Positions 51,770 through 60,564 of a DNA stretch of 60,901 nt are shown piece after piece; within the stretch, counting starts at the first letter, position 1, and the number at the start of each line of letters is the position of its first letter. A program made the translations under genes and the position numbers. Under the pieces are notes generated by a model. That model had not been told where the DNA came from and searched no databases. It saw only the letters and a list, made by a program, of their open reading frames with translations. The DNA is taken from assembly GCA_002344785.1 (NCBI GenBank), contig DDUL01000032.1, positions 54,298 to 115,198 of the forward strand, written 5' to 3'. Source of the stretch: Bdellovibrionaceae bacterium UBA2339. Its GTDB lineage: Bacteria; Bdellovibrionota; Bdellovibrionia; Bdellovibrionales; JAMPXM01.

Positions 51770-52896
51770 GAAGCATTCTTCACATTTCGACAGGGCCGAG
51801 TTACTCCGGTGCTGAGGCTTACGCCCTCCAAACCGCGCTCGCCCAAAAGCAGCGCGGCGACGACGCCCACATTTTCACCGCTTCGAGCACAGCACTCTTT
51901 CGCGAGGCCGAAGCCGCAAAACTTCCCGCGCACACCACATGGCCGAGACTCAAATTCGACATCATCCACCTCCACTCGACTCAAGAGTTGAAAGCCTACT
52001 GGTGGCGCCTCGCGGCCGATCGGCTCATTCATGGCTTGCGCCGCTCCTCCGTCTCTTCTCGCCCGCTCGTCGTTCTCCAACCTCACATCTGGATCGATCA
52101 TTCCAAACGCGATCCACTGCACGCCATTCCTTATGCGCAAGTCGACCTCGTGCTGGCATCGTCGCGCCCGCATCTCGACACGCTGAAAAAACATTTGCCG
52201 GTGCGGGCCTCGCGGTTCGCGCTTCTGCCCTATGGCCGCGATCTGGCGAAAATCGAAAGCGAGCTGCTCGATCGAGCCGCGGCACGTGCGGCACTCAAGC
52301 TTCCCGCAGACGCCATCGTGATCGGCACCGTCGGACGAATTGATGCGGGCAAAGGAACTCGAGAGTTTTTCGCTGCCGCACAAGCCCTCACCGCCCTAGA
52401 CTCTCGCTTGCACTTTATCTGGATCGGCCCACCGACAAGTGATGACCCCAAGGCCATTCAACTGCATGCCGAGCTCACCGAATCACTTCGCCACTCGCCA
52501 ACGCGCCATCAATTGCATATGCCCGGAGCCGTCGCACAGTCTTACAAGTATCTGAGTGCTTTTGATCTGCATGTGCTCCCGACCTATAAGGAATGCTTCG
52601 CCCTCTCGCTACTTGAAGCCATGGCTGCCGGTGTGCCATCACTCGCCACGGCCTCAGGCGGCTCGCCCGAAGTGATTCGTGAAAATGAAACCGGCTGGCT
52701 CTTCGAACCGCGCTCCACCTCTGCGCTCATCAACACTTTGGAACGCGCCCTTCAAGACTCCGCGAAGTGGCCACAATTCGCACAAAATTCAAAAACTCTC
52801 GTCCGCTCCCATCATGATCTCTCCGTCGTTCAATCGCAGTTGTGGCAATTGATCGAAGATCAAATCAGCGAACGCAGTCCGCCGCGCACCTTATGA
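51766..52896 (+). CDS. Glycosyltransferase family 4, second copy
   Basis: 376 residues, start ATG 51766 coupled to the aminotransferase (ATGA). It begins ILHISTGPSYSGAEAYALQT; the donor domain has IVIGTVGRIDAGKGTREFF and LPTYKECFALSLLEAMAAG, the EX7E signature. It probably transfers the sugar made by the RffA-like enzyme, or the next one, to a lipid-linked glycan; this is inference from the operon. It overlaps the next gene by 4 bp. Confidence 0.87.
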   Translation: MRSILHISTGPSYSGAEAYALQTALAQKQRGDDAHIFTASSTALFREAEAAKLPAHTTWPRLKFDIIHLHSTQELKAYWWRLAADRLIHGLRRSSVSSRPLVVLQPHIWIDHSKRDPLHAIPYAQVDLVLASSRPHLDTLKKHLPVRASRFALLPYGRDLAKIESELLDRAAARAALKLPADAIVIGTVGRIDAGKGTREFFAAAQALTALDSRLHFIWIGPPTSDDPKAIQLHAELTESLRHSPTRHQLHMPGAVAQSYKYLSAFDLHVLPTYKECFALSLLEAMAAGVPSLATASGGSPEVIRENETGWLFEPRSTSALINTLERALQDSAKWPQFAQNSKTLVRSHHDLSVVQSQLWQLIEDQISERSPPRTL

Positions 52897-54188
52897 AGCT
52901 TCGTCACGCGATCTTTTTTCTATGGATTTGGATTCTGCTGGCCGCCTTCATTCGTGAAGGCGATCTCCGCGCCTATGGGCTACAACTGGCGGGAGCCGAA
53001 GCCTTAGTCGAACGCGGGGCCTTGGAGTTGGGGCACTCGGCGGTTCCCGAGTTAAATCCACAGGGCGATGTCTTCGCCCACAACTCCTCTTTGCATCCCG
53101 CCAAGCAACCCGGTCAGTTCTTTTGGAGTGCCGCCGCCTACGCTTTGGTCAAAGCTTCTGGCTCTAACTTTGTCAGCAACTTTACCGCCGCCGCCGCGTG
53201 GACCACTTGGCTGTCGGGCACTTTGGCCGCCGCCCTGATCGCACTCGCCGCTCTCATAATCTTCGAGCACCTCAGTCCCACCCGACGAATCGTCAACCTC
53301 ACACTCGCCTCACTCACAGTGTTCGCGACGCCTCTGTGGGTTTACAGCGGAGTGGCTCATCACGACATCATGGCCATGTGTTGCGTGACTTGGGCGTTTG
53401 TCGCCTGGCTCAACGCCCGACTGCTCACCGCTGCCTTTTTGCTCGCCTTCAGCTCGTTCTTTTCATTGCTCGTCGCACCCGGAATAATTGGCATCACCGC
53501 GCTCGTTCTCTGGCACTCCCGACGAGATGTCGGCCTCTTTCTCAAATTCTTACTCGGCTTTACCCCAGGGCTCGCACCCAACTTGATCTACAACTGGCTC
53601 ACCTTCGGTTCGCCCTTCATGCCCGCGAACATCGCCGGCGATTATGCCGACACTTACTTTCGCCCCTCCATCTCCAGCGTCATTGAAAAGCTCAACACCT
53701 ACTTTGGCTGGGGCGAACTGAGTCTTTGGGTGTATGCGCCGCTTGCCGGAATAGCATTGGCGTTCGCACTTGTGCATCTCAAATCCAGCTCAAAACTTCA
53801 CGATCTCGTCAGCTTCAAGTTTGCATTTCTTCTGCCGATCCTCTTCTACATCTTAGGAATGGAAACCATCGGTCACTGCCAATTCGGGCCGCGCTACTTG
53901 ATGCCGATTTTCGCTCTGAGTCTGCTGGGGCTCGCACACGCATCTGCTCGAAGCCTATTAGCCCTCTCCCCACTTGCCCTCTATAGCCTCGCCACAAATT
54001 TCACCGGCGCGCAAAGCGGCAGCATGCGATGCGATCTCTCGAAGTATCTCAATTTTCAATATTGGCACTCGCAAATTGCCGCCGATTTTTTCCCAGCGCG
54101 CAGCCCTCTCCTCTGGCTGCTGATTGCCGCGCTGAGCTTGGCCCTGGCACTGATGACACACTCGCAGAAAGTACGTCGCGAAGCTTAA
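52893..54188 (+). CDS. Multi-pass GT-C-like membrane protein
   Basis: ATG 52893 (ATGA overlap with the GT4 stop) gives 431 residues and about ten hydrophobic segments. First-loop words such as FIREGDLRAYGLQLAG and HNSSLHPAKQPGQFFWSA, with acidic and His residues outside, recall polyprenyl-phosphate-dependent transferases, though no named family is certain. Being coupled to a GT4 and an aminosugar transaminase, it probably belongs to the same glycan pathway. Its stop shares TTAA with the stop of the convergent GNAT gene. Confidence 0.72.
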   Translation: MKLRHAIFFLWIWILLAAFIREGDLRAYGLQLAGAEALVERGALELGHSAVPELNPQGDVFAHNSSLHPAKQPGQFFWSAAAYALVKASGSNFVSNFTAAAAWTTWLSGTLAAALIALAALIIFEHLSPTRRIVNLTLASLTVFATPLWVYSGVAHHDIMAMCCVTWAFVAWLNARLLTAAFLLAFSSFFSLLVAPGIIGITALVLWHSRRDVGLFLKFLLGFTPGLAPNLIYNWLTFGSPFMPANIAGDYADTYFRPSISSVIEKLNTYFGWGELSLWVYAPLAGIALAFALVHLKSSSKLHDLVSFKFAFLLPILFYILGMETIGHCQFGPRYLMPIFALSLLGLAHASARSLLALSPLALYSLATNFTGAQSGSMRCDLSKYLNFQYWHSQIAADFFPARSPLLWLLIAALSLALALMTHSQKVRREA

Positions 54189-54988
54189 ATGTCGCTACTG
54201 AGTACAAAACTAAAGTCGGTGCCGCGCATACGATGCGCGATCACACAAGCCCTGGCCGAGGCCACTCGGCCAAGTCCCTTTAACTCCTGATCCGTCACCG
54301 AACCTTCCATCACCGCCAACATGTGTTCCACGCCTGGCGTCGGCCGCCACTCGGCCTCTCGCATCGGCCCGTGTTGCACGTGCACCAAAGGCATTGAGCG
54401 TCCTGTACTTCGCATAATCAAATCCTTCACGCCCCGCAAATCCAACACTCCCAACTCGCCCAGCGAAGCTTCCAGGACCCCACGAAAATTTTGGATCTCC
54501 TCAAACGAAAAAGTATAGAACGCGAGTTCGGCCTCGACCCGAAATGGCAACCAAGAAAACTTCTTCAACAATCGAACGATGCGATTCTCGCCTTGAGCCG
54601 GATGCATTGAAATTGCGTACCCACGCCCACAGCGCCAGTAGCTTCGAAAAAACTGATGCCGAAGCATTCGCGTCGCCGCGTGCTGACCTCGAAAGTCCGG
54701 AGCCGCCTTCAAGTCACACAAGTACCACGCGGGCCCATCCGGCAGACTTCGCAAAACGCCACAGGCGACGGCCAAGATTCGGCCGCCGCGAACAATCGCA
54801 TGCATGCGCGGCTCACCCAGACGCGCAAAGAATCTCCAGTAGTCCTTCCCGTGATCAATTCGGAAGTGATCCGCACCATATGGATACTCGATCATCGACT
54901 CAAGTTCCGCCAAGGCCGTCGCCCAAGTCCGCCAATTATCGCGCGTCAAAACCTCGACTCGCACAGACTTTGCGGATTCAAGGAACAT
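54185..54988 (-). CDS. GNAT family acyltransferase
   Basis: 267 residues; ATG 54988 starts 11 bp before the end of the diiron-protein gene, and the longer frame to 55174 lies entirely inside that gene. The middle has a GNAT core: MHAIVRGGRILAVACGVLRS, then YLCDLKAAPDFRGQHAATRM, where RGQHAA is the acyl-CoA pyrophosphate loop (R/Q-x-x-G/A type), and GYAISMHPAQGENRIVRLLK. The last 90 residues are not part of the usual GNAT fold. Third gene of the DUF3419-diiron-GNAT operon, so it may acylate the product of the first two; the substrate is unknown. Confidence 0.78.
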   Translation of the reverse strand: MFLESAKSVRVEVLTRDNWRTWATALAELESMIEYPYGADHFRIDHGKDYWRFFARLGEPRMHAIVRGGRILAVACGVLRSLPDGPAWYLCDLKAAPDFRGQHAATRMLRHQFFRSYWRCGRGYAISMHPAQGENRIVRLLKKFSWLPFRVEAELAFYTFSFEEIQNFRGVLEASLGELGVLDLRGVKDLIMRSTGRSMPLVHVQHGPMREAEWRPTPGVEHMLAVMEGSVTDQELKGLGRVASARACVIAHRMRGTDFSFVLSSDI

Positions 54989-55721
54989 AGCTCGCCGACT
55001 TTGATGAAGGAAAAGCCTGCGGCAGCAGCCAGCGGCGCGCGCGCGACTTCCACAGGCCTGCATAAAGGCCATCAAAAAGAGTCGCCCCCATGCGCAAGCC
55101 TTGTTCGATGAGGTAGCGGTTTTCCTCCGACTTCGCATACGAGTCCTCAACCACGCGGAAGAAATCCTGCGCATGCTTCACATCGAGCTTGGCGTGCAGC
55201 TTATAATGAATCATCTGATCTTCGCTGAGCCAGCCTCTCGCTAAAACTCCCTGCCCAATCCAAGACGAAATCTCAGAGAACATGCGCTCAATCATTCCCA
55301 TAACGGCGACGCCAATGATGAAGTCATCCAAGACCGTTACGCCCGACAAGGTCGTGTTGAAAATTCTCACTTCGGGCCAAAGCGCATGTCGCTGCACTTG
55401 CATCAAAACTTCCTCTCGAGTTCCCCCTTGCAAGCGACGCAAAAACTCAATGAACGTCTGACCGTGCCCATGGGACAGCTGTCCTTCACCGTGCTCTTCC
55501 CAAACATTGCGAAGCACCTCTAAGCGCAGTTCTGGCGATGGAATTTTCGCCGCCAAGGCCGCCATCGGCCGACTGAAAAACACCACCGCATAGAAAAATT
55601 GAATCTGCGTCTCGATGAAATCTTCGCGAGTCATCTCTCGCTCCAGCCCCACAAAATAAGGATTTTGCCGAGCCGCCGTGTCTCGCCAAACTTCCTCAAC
55701 CAGCGCATCCAATGACTTCAC
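54978..55721 (-). CDS. Haem-oxygenase-like diiron oxidase (TENA/PqqC/CADD-like)
   Basis: 247 residues from GTG 55721, chosen because it overlaps the preceding stop (GTGA) and has GGGGAG six bases upstream. All metal ligands of the haem-oxygenase-like diiron fold are seen: E79-x6-H86 (in HGEGQLSHGHGQTF), E145 (in MGMIERMFSEI) and H176-x3-D180-x2-H183 (HAKLDVKH). Spacing is close to that of chlamydial CADD. The family does varied oxygen chemistry: N-oxygenation, C-C cleavage, alkene formation, p-aminobenzoate formation. Here it is locked between a BtaA-like gene and a GNAT gene, so its substrate is likely an amino-acid-like product. Confidence 0.85.
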   Translation of the reverse strand: MKSLDALVEEVWRDTAARQNPYFVGLEREMTREDFIETQIQFFYAVVFFSRPMAALAAKIPSPELRLEVLRNVWEEHGEGQLSHGHGQTFIEFLRRLQGGTREEVLMQVQRHALWPEVRIFNTTLSGVTVLDDFIIGVAVMGMIERMFSEISSWIGQGVLARGWLSEDQMIHYKLHAKLDVKHAQDFFRVVEDSYAKSEENRYLIEQGLRMGATLFDGLYAGLWKSRARRWLLPQAFPSSKSASYVP

Positions 55722-56647
55722 AGCTTTCTCCCCAGGTGGATTGAAGAATAAAACAAGCTTTGATCTCGTCGATGCCACAGCCTACACCAGCGATCATCCC
55801 AAGCCCATCCGGACCCAAATGCCGAACGAAAGTTGACGCCATGATTGAGCTGTCGATAGAGCACATGCGCGCCACTCGGCAGGTCCCGATTCAGCATCTT
55901 GGTCAATGACTTCACCTCAGCCCTCGAGCACCAATCCATGATGTTCGACAATCCCACGAAGTCGTGTTCGCCAAACTGGGTGTAGTCCTGCGCCAGTCCT
56001 TCAAAAAACTTCAAGCGAGCCCGAGCCGGCGCGGATGATCGCAAATACGCAGGCCCTCCGCGCTTTGGGTATTCACCCACAAAGATGTGCCACAAAAATG
56101 CATTGGTGTGCGAATCCCCTCGCCTCAATCCCGCCTCAAGACAGCGACGAAAATGTTGCGGGTAAGATCCGCGTGGCGCGTGCTGAATCGCCGCCGGACC
56201 AAACATCGCACGTAAAATCGAGTCCGAGAAAAACAACTCAAACGCCACACCCCAATACGCATGTACAAACACTTGTCGCCAACTACGTCGCGAAGTTCCG
56301 CTCAAAGCTCTTCGCCAATCCGCCGCCGGCATCACAAACTCGTAGAGAAATTCGCGAAACTGCCGAAACAAAGCCTCGAAATTCCCAGCTTCCAAAAGTT
56401 CACCGCGCAAGCTCGCCACGCGCCCACTCTGCCAGGCGCGCAGCTTCGCTCGCACGTGCTGAATTTGCGCGGCATTCGGTTCAATGAGGACGATATTTAA
56501 TTCGGGCGCGATCGCCCAAAGATTCAGTGCCGTGCAGCCGCCGCTGGCGATCATGACGGGCCGGGTGATCAAACCCTTCCGCCACAAATCCAATTCGAGG
56601 TTCGAGTCCTCTCGCACCACCGCAAACTGCAAAGCGCGTCGCCGCAT
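55718..56647 (-). CDS. DUF3419 / BtaA-like 3-amino-3-carboxypropyl transferase
   Basis: 309 residues. The start reads LQFAVVREDSNLELDLWRK and continues with a SAM-binding-like ASGGCTALNLWAIAPELNIVLIE quoted in part (ASGGCTALNLWA), then the long DUF3419 body with FVGLSNIMDWCSRAEV and GAHVLYRQLNHG. BtaA in this family moves the 3-amino-3-carboxypropyl group from SAM to diacylglycerol as the first step of betaine lipid synthesis. The methyltransferase partner BtaB is absent here; instead a diiron protein and a GNAT follow, coupled by overlaps. A different acceptor or a modified lipid head group is therefore possible. Confidence 0.8.
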   Translation of the reverse strand: MRRRALQFAVVREDSNLELDLWRKGLITRPVMIASGGCTALNLWAIAPELNIVLIEPNAAQIQHVRAKLRAWQSGRVASLRGELLEAGNFEALFRQFREFLYEFVMPAADWRRALSGTSRRSWRQVFVHAYWGVAFELFFSDSILRAMFGPAAIQHAPRGSYPQHFRRCLEAGLRRGDSHTNAFLWHIFVGEYPKRGGPAYLRSSAPARARLKFFEGLAQDYTQFGEHDFVGLSNIMDWCSRAEVKSLTKMLNRDLPSGAHVLYRQLNHGVNFRSAFGSGWAWDDRWCRLWHRRDQSLFYSSIHLGRKL

Positions 56648-56772
56648 CCCTCACTCCCTAGATCGGTCACTCGCTCTAGGCTAAGGATTTGCTCGCACAC
56701 TCACAAGGACAGTTCCGCAGGCCTTCAGCCCGAACGCCGAACTCACCAACTCTCGACCAAAGTCGACCGGCC

Positions 56773-57894
56773 TCAGAGCACAGCTTTTTTCACAGCCTCA
56801 ATCACGCGCTCGACGTGATCCATCGGCATATCGGCGTAGAGCGGAAGACTAATGCACTTGGCACTCACCCGCTCCGCAACTGGACAGTGAAAGAGCGCCT
56901 TCAAATCCGCATACACCGGCTGATGGTGAAGCGGCGAAGGATAGTGCACAGACGTGGGGACACCCAACTCCTTCAGACGCGCAGCAAACGCATCGCGATC
57001 ATCCACCAAAACTGTGTACTGAGCCCACACAGAATCACGCCCCGAACGCACCTCAGGCACGATCAACTTCGGCGCCAACGCCCGAAGTCCTGCCGTGTAC
57101 TTGGCCGCGATCTTCTGGCGCTGTTCGATTTCCCACGGATAACGCTTCAACTTCTCCGTCAATACTGTGCACTGCAAAGTATCCAGTCGTCCGTTGATGC
57201 CTAGCTCAGTGTGATGATAGCGCGCCGACTGGCCATGCACGCGAATCCGCGACATGCGCTCAAACAATGCCTGATCATCCGTAAACACCGCTCCACCATC
57301 ACCATAACAGCCCAGCGGCTTTGCCGGAAAAAATGAGGTCGCGCCAATTTTACCAAGCGCGCCCGACCGTCTCGAGCCCGCCGCCTCATAGCGAGCGCCA
57401 AAGCTCTGTGCCGCATCTTCCACAACGGCCACGCCATATTTTGCCGCAATCAATTCAATTTCTCGGAAGTCCGCAGGCTGTCCATACAGTGACACCGGCA
57501 TGATCACCTTCGTTCGCGGTGTGATCGCCGTCTCGATCTTTGCCGGATCCAAATTGTAAGCGACGTCTTCGATGTCGACGAACACCGGCTTCGCACCCAC
57601 CAGAGAAATCACTTCGGCCGTCGCAAAAAATGAAAAAGGCGTCGTGATCACCTCATCGCCCCGGCCCACACCCAAGGCCATCAAGGCCATCATCAAGGCA
57701 TCCGTACCGCTGGCCGCCGTCAGAGCATACTTTGCACCCGTGAACTCAGCTAAGGCCTTCTCACACTCGACGACCTCAGGCCCCAAGATGAACTGTCCAT
57801 GATTCAACACCGTCTGAATTCGCGCGTTGATGTCTTTTTCCATCGCGCGATATTGAGGCTTTAGATCCAAGTAGGGAATTGGGGTCACTGACAT
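56773..57894 (-). CDS. DegT/DnrJ/EryC1/StrS aminotransferase
   Basis: A PLP enzyme of 373 residues for nucleotide-sugar amination. It starts IPYLDLKPQYRAMEKDINAR, has LTAASGTDALMMALMALGVG, and the PLP lysine lies in FFPAKPLGCYGDGGAVFT. It is most like the 3-keto sugar aminotransferase group (WbpE/WlbC-like) rather than RffA. It is a single gene read leftward, 125 bp before the DUF3419 start region, and divergent from the TIGR03546 gene; the sugar partner genes are not nearby. Confidence 0.88.
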   Translation of the reverse strand: MSVTPIPYLDLKPQYRAMEKDINARIQTVLNHGQFILGPEVVECEKALAEFTGAKYALTAASGTDALMMALMALGVGRGDEVITTPFSFFATAEVISLVGAKPVFVDIEDVAYNLDPAKIETAITPRTKVIMPVSLYGQPADFREIELIAAKYGVAVVEDAAQSFGARYEAAGSRRSGALGKIGATSFFPAKPLGCYGDGGAVFTDDQALFERMSRIRVHGQSARYHHTELGINGRLDTLQCTVLTEKLKRYPWEIEQRQKIAAKYTAGLRALAPKLIVPEVRSGRDSVWAQYTVLVDDRDAFAARLKELGVPTSVHYPSPLHHQPVYADLKALFHCPVAERVSAKCISLPLYADMPMDHVERVIEAVKKAVL

Positions 57895-58055
57895 ACAAAT
57901 CTCCTTCGCCGGGGCCGCTCACTCGTAAGCCAAAGTGCGTACCCAAGCGGCACCAAAGTCTCGCCCTTCCCCACCTCAGTCAACGCATCGCAACGCGCCT
58001 CGTCCGAGGCCAGCGAACTCGTTAGCCTTTTCCCACACTCGCCAAGAGGTACCGC

Positions 58056-58580
58056 ATGACGTTTTTGCTCAAGCAAATCTTCGGCTTTCTCAAACTCCTC
58101 AACTCCGACAAAGGCACCAACCAGATTGCCGCCGGCATCGCCTGTGGCTTGATCTTAGGCTTCGCCCCAGCCTTCTCGCTGCAAACTCTGTTGGTGATCG
58201 CTGTGCTCTTTTTCTTCCGCATTCAAATTGGCGCCGCGACTGTGTTTGCATTTTTCTTTTCCTTCATCGCGTGGATTCTCGACCCCCTCCATCACGCCAT
58301 CGGCCAAGCCGTACTCGAGAACGAAAGCCTCACACCGCTGTTCACAGAAATGTACAACATGCCTCTCGTGCCCCTGACTCGCTTCAATAATTCCATCGTC
58401 ATGGGCTCGGGCCTCGTCGCCATCGCACTTTCACCCATCGTCTTCATCGGCTCACGAGTCGCCATCGCCAAATATCGCGAAACCGTCGTCGCCCGCTTTC
58501 AACAGACCAAATTCTGGAAGGCCGTCCAGGCCACAAGCCTCTACAAGTTCTACGCGACCTACGAGCAATTGTACGGCTAA
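58056..58580 (+). CDS. TIGR03546 family membrane protein
   Basis: A 174-residue protein with three to four membrane helices: AAGIACGLILGFAPAFSLQT, VLFFFRIQIGAATVFAFFF and IVMGSGLVAIALSPIVFIG. It is recognised as the small partner in a conserved pair of uncharacterised families, TIGR03546 and TIGR03545. The partner gene follows 12 bp later. Function unknown; the DUF2062-like start suggests an envelope role. Confidence 0.8.
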   Translation: MTFLLKQIFGFLKLLNSDKGTNQIAAGIACGLILGFAPAFSLQTLLVIAVLFFFRIQIGAATVFAFFFSFIAWILDPLHHAIGQAVLENESLTPLFTEMYNMPLVPLTRFNNSIVMGSGLVAIALSPIVFIGSRVAIAKYRETVVARFQQTKFWKAVQATSLYKFYATYEQLYG

Positions 58581-58592
58581 GGAGCTCACGCC

Positions 58593-60521
58593 ATGTCGAA
58601 CACATCTGCCCCGCCCAAAAAGAAAAAGTCGCAAGGCCCGATCCGCTTCGAGGCCATCATTCCATTCACCATCATCGTCGCTTTGATCTGGGCTTACTTC
58701 GCGCTCTTCTTCGATACGCACGCCCGAATCGCGCTGCAGAAGCTCGGCACAGACGCCAACGGCGCCGAAGTGAACATCGGTCATCTGAAGACCAGTTTCT
58801 TCAACGCCTCACTCGAGATTCAAAAGATTCAACTCACCAATCCCGACCGCCCCACTCACAACGCGCTCGAGATCGGTGCCATCAAATGGAAAATGAGCTG
58901 GGACGCGCTTCTTCGCGCCAAAGTTGCCATCGATGAAGCCTCCATCCTCAACATTGCCTTGGGCACCAAGCGCACAAGTCCCGGTTATGTTGTGCCGCCG
59001 CCGCCGCCCTCCAACGAGCCCAGCGCCGCGGATAAACTCAAAGCGCAAGCCCTGCAAGCGGCCGAAGATAAGTTCAAACAAAATGTTCTCGGCGACGCGG
59101 CGGCCCTGCTCAGCGGCGCAGATCCCTCGCAACAACTCAAAAACATCCAGGACTCATTGAAATCCCAAGCGCGCATCAAAGAACTGCAGGATGAACTCGC
59201 CAAAAAGCAAAAGGAATGGGACGAGCGCATCGCCAAACTTCCCAAATCCGAAGAACTCAAAGACATCGAAAAGCGCGCCAAGAGCATCAAGCTTGATGGC
59301 TTCTCAAATCCTGCCGAACTCCAGCAAAGCGTTCAGCAGATCGAGGCCCTCGTGAAAGACGTCGACGACAAAGTCAAAAACGTCAAAGCCACTGGCGACG
59401 CCGTCGGCTCAGATCTCAAAACCTGGCAAGCCAACATCAATCAGCTCAAAGACTTCGTCGAAAAGGACATCGCCGATCTCAAGAGTCGATTCAAAATCCC
59501 TCAGCTCGACGCCAAGAGCCTCGCCATGTCCATCTTCGGCCCGATGTTCCTCGGCAAAGTTCGCCAGTACGAAGCTCACTTCAACAAAGCCAAAGAATAT
59601 CTCCCGCCACCGAAGACGCCCGAAGAGAAAGCCGCTTACAAACCAAAACCCAAGGAGCGCACCGAAGGTAGAACCTATGCCTTTGGTCGACCCAAGTCTT
59701 ATCCGCTCTTTTGGCTCAAACACGCCGCCATCTCATCAAAGGCTTCACCTGAAGGAACTTCTGGAGATCTCAAAGGTGAACTCAAACATGTTTCCACAGA
59801 TCAACGCGCCACAGGCCATCCCACCACGCTCAACTTCGAAGGCGCATTCCCCTCAGCACAAGTCTTCGACGTAAATGGCCTTCTCACACTCGATCACCGC
59901 ACCACCACACCCGAGCAAAGCCTAGTGCTGAAAGTCGGTCGTTTTGCTGTTGGCGAAATGAAGCTCGTGCAAAGTCCCGAAGTGAATCTCGCTTTGAAAG
60001 AGGCCTCAGGCTCTTCACAAATCAACCTTCGCCTCAAAGGCGGCGAGCTCAACATGAAGCTCGACAACACCTTCAGCAAAGTTGCCTACGACACCCAAGC
60101 CCAACAACCCATCGTACAAGAGATCCTTCAAGGCGCGCTCGCCGACGTCCCGACCATCACTCTCAACGCCCAAGCCACCGGCGAATGGACGGCCCCACAA
60201 TTCGACATTCGCTCAAATCTTGGCGATGCCCTCCAGGCTGGCTTTCAAAAGCAACTGCAAGCCAAGATCAATGAGGCTCAAGCGAAATTGAAAGCCATGG
60301 TCGACGAGGCCATCGGCAAAGAGCGAACAAAACTCACCAGCGAGTTCGACAAAACCAAAGGTGAGCTCGATAAAGTTATGAAGGCTAAACAAGCGGAAAT
60401 CGACAAACTCAAAGCCGATCTCGAAAAGAAAAAGAACCAGGCGATCGCCGACGGACAAAAGAAGCTTCAAAACGAAGGTCAAAAAGCCGTCGACGAACTC
60501 AAAAAGCGCTTCGGACTTTGA
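58593..60521 (+). CDS. TIGR03545 family protein, AsmA-like with coiled coils
   Basis: A 642-residue protein with one N-terminal membrane helix (FTIIVALIWAYFALFF) and a long periplasmic part. Residues 45-120 (GAEVNIGHLKTSFFNASLEI) resemble the beginning of AsmA-like proteins. Residues 145-290 and 560-640 are Lys/Glu/Gln-rich coiled coils (LQDELAKKQKEWDERIAKL). The middle (residues 370-540) has beta-rich blocks (LNFEGAFPSAQVFDVNGLL). It pairs with the TIGR03546 gene; a role in envelope transport or lipid handling is a guess from the AsmA likeness. The stop is followed by a hairpin shared with the convergent gene. Confidence 0.8.
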   Translation: MSNTSAPPKKKKSQGPIRFEAIIPFTIIVALIWAYFALFFDTHARIALQKLGTDANGAEVNIGHLKTSFFNASLEIQKIQLTNPDRPTHNALEIGAIKWKMSWDALLRAKVAIDEASILNIALGTKRTSPGYVVPPPPPSNEPSAADKLKAQALQAAEDKFKQNVLGDAAALLSGADPSQQLKNIQDSLKSQARIKELQDELAKKQKEWDERIAKLPKSEELKDIEKRAKSIKLDGFSNPAELQQSVQQIEALVKDVDDKVKNVKATGDAVGSDLKTWQANINQLKDFVEKDIADLKSRFKIPQLDAKSLAMSIFGPMFLGKVRQYEAHFNKAKEYLPPPKTPEEKAAYKPKPKERTEGRTYAFGRPKSYPLFWLKHAAISSKASPEGTSGDLKGELKHVSTDQRATGHPTTLNFEGAFPSAQVFDVNGLLTLDHRTTTPEQSLVLKVGRFAVGEMKLVQSPEVNLALKEASGSSQINLRLKGGELNMKLDNTFSKVAYDTQAQQPIVQEILQGALADVPTITLNAQATGEWTAPQFDIRSNLGDALQAGFQKQLQAKINEAQAKLKAMVDEAIGKERTKLTSEFDKTKGELDKVMKAKQAEIDKLKADLEKKKNQAIADGQKKLQNEGQKAVDELKKRFGL

Positions 60522-60531
60522 TCGCCCATCT

Positions 60532-60564
60532 GTGAGGCCGCCAGATTCACGCGGCAAGCCTCAC
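60532..60564. terminator. Hairpin between convergent stops
   Basis: GTGAGGC (60532-60538) pairs with GCCTCAC (60558-60564), with further GC pairing inside. It overlaps the stop of the leftward gene and could end transcription both ways, although no T-run is seen. Confidence 0.45.

Noticed and set aside
56590..56610. tRNA-like GGTTCGAGTCC T-arm string
   Set aside because: It lies inside the DUF3419 gene, and no acceptor or anticodon stems can be built around it.
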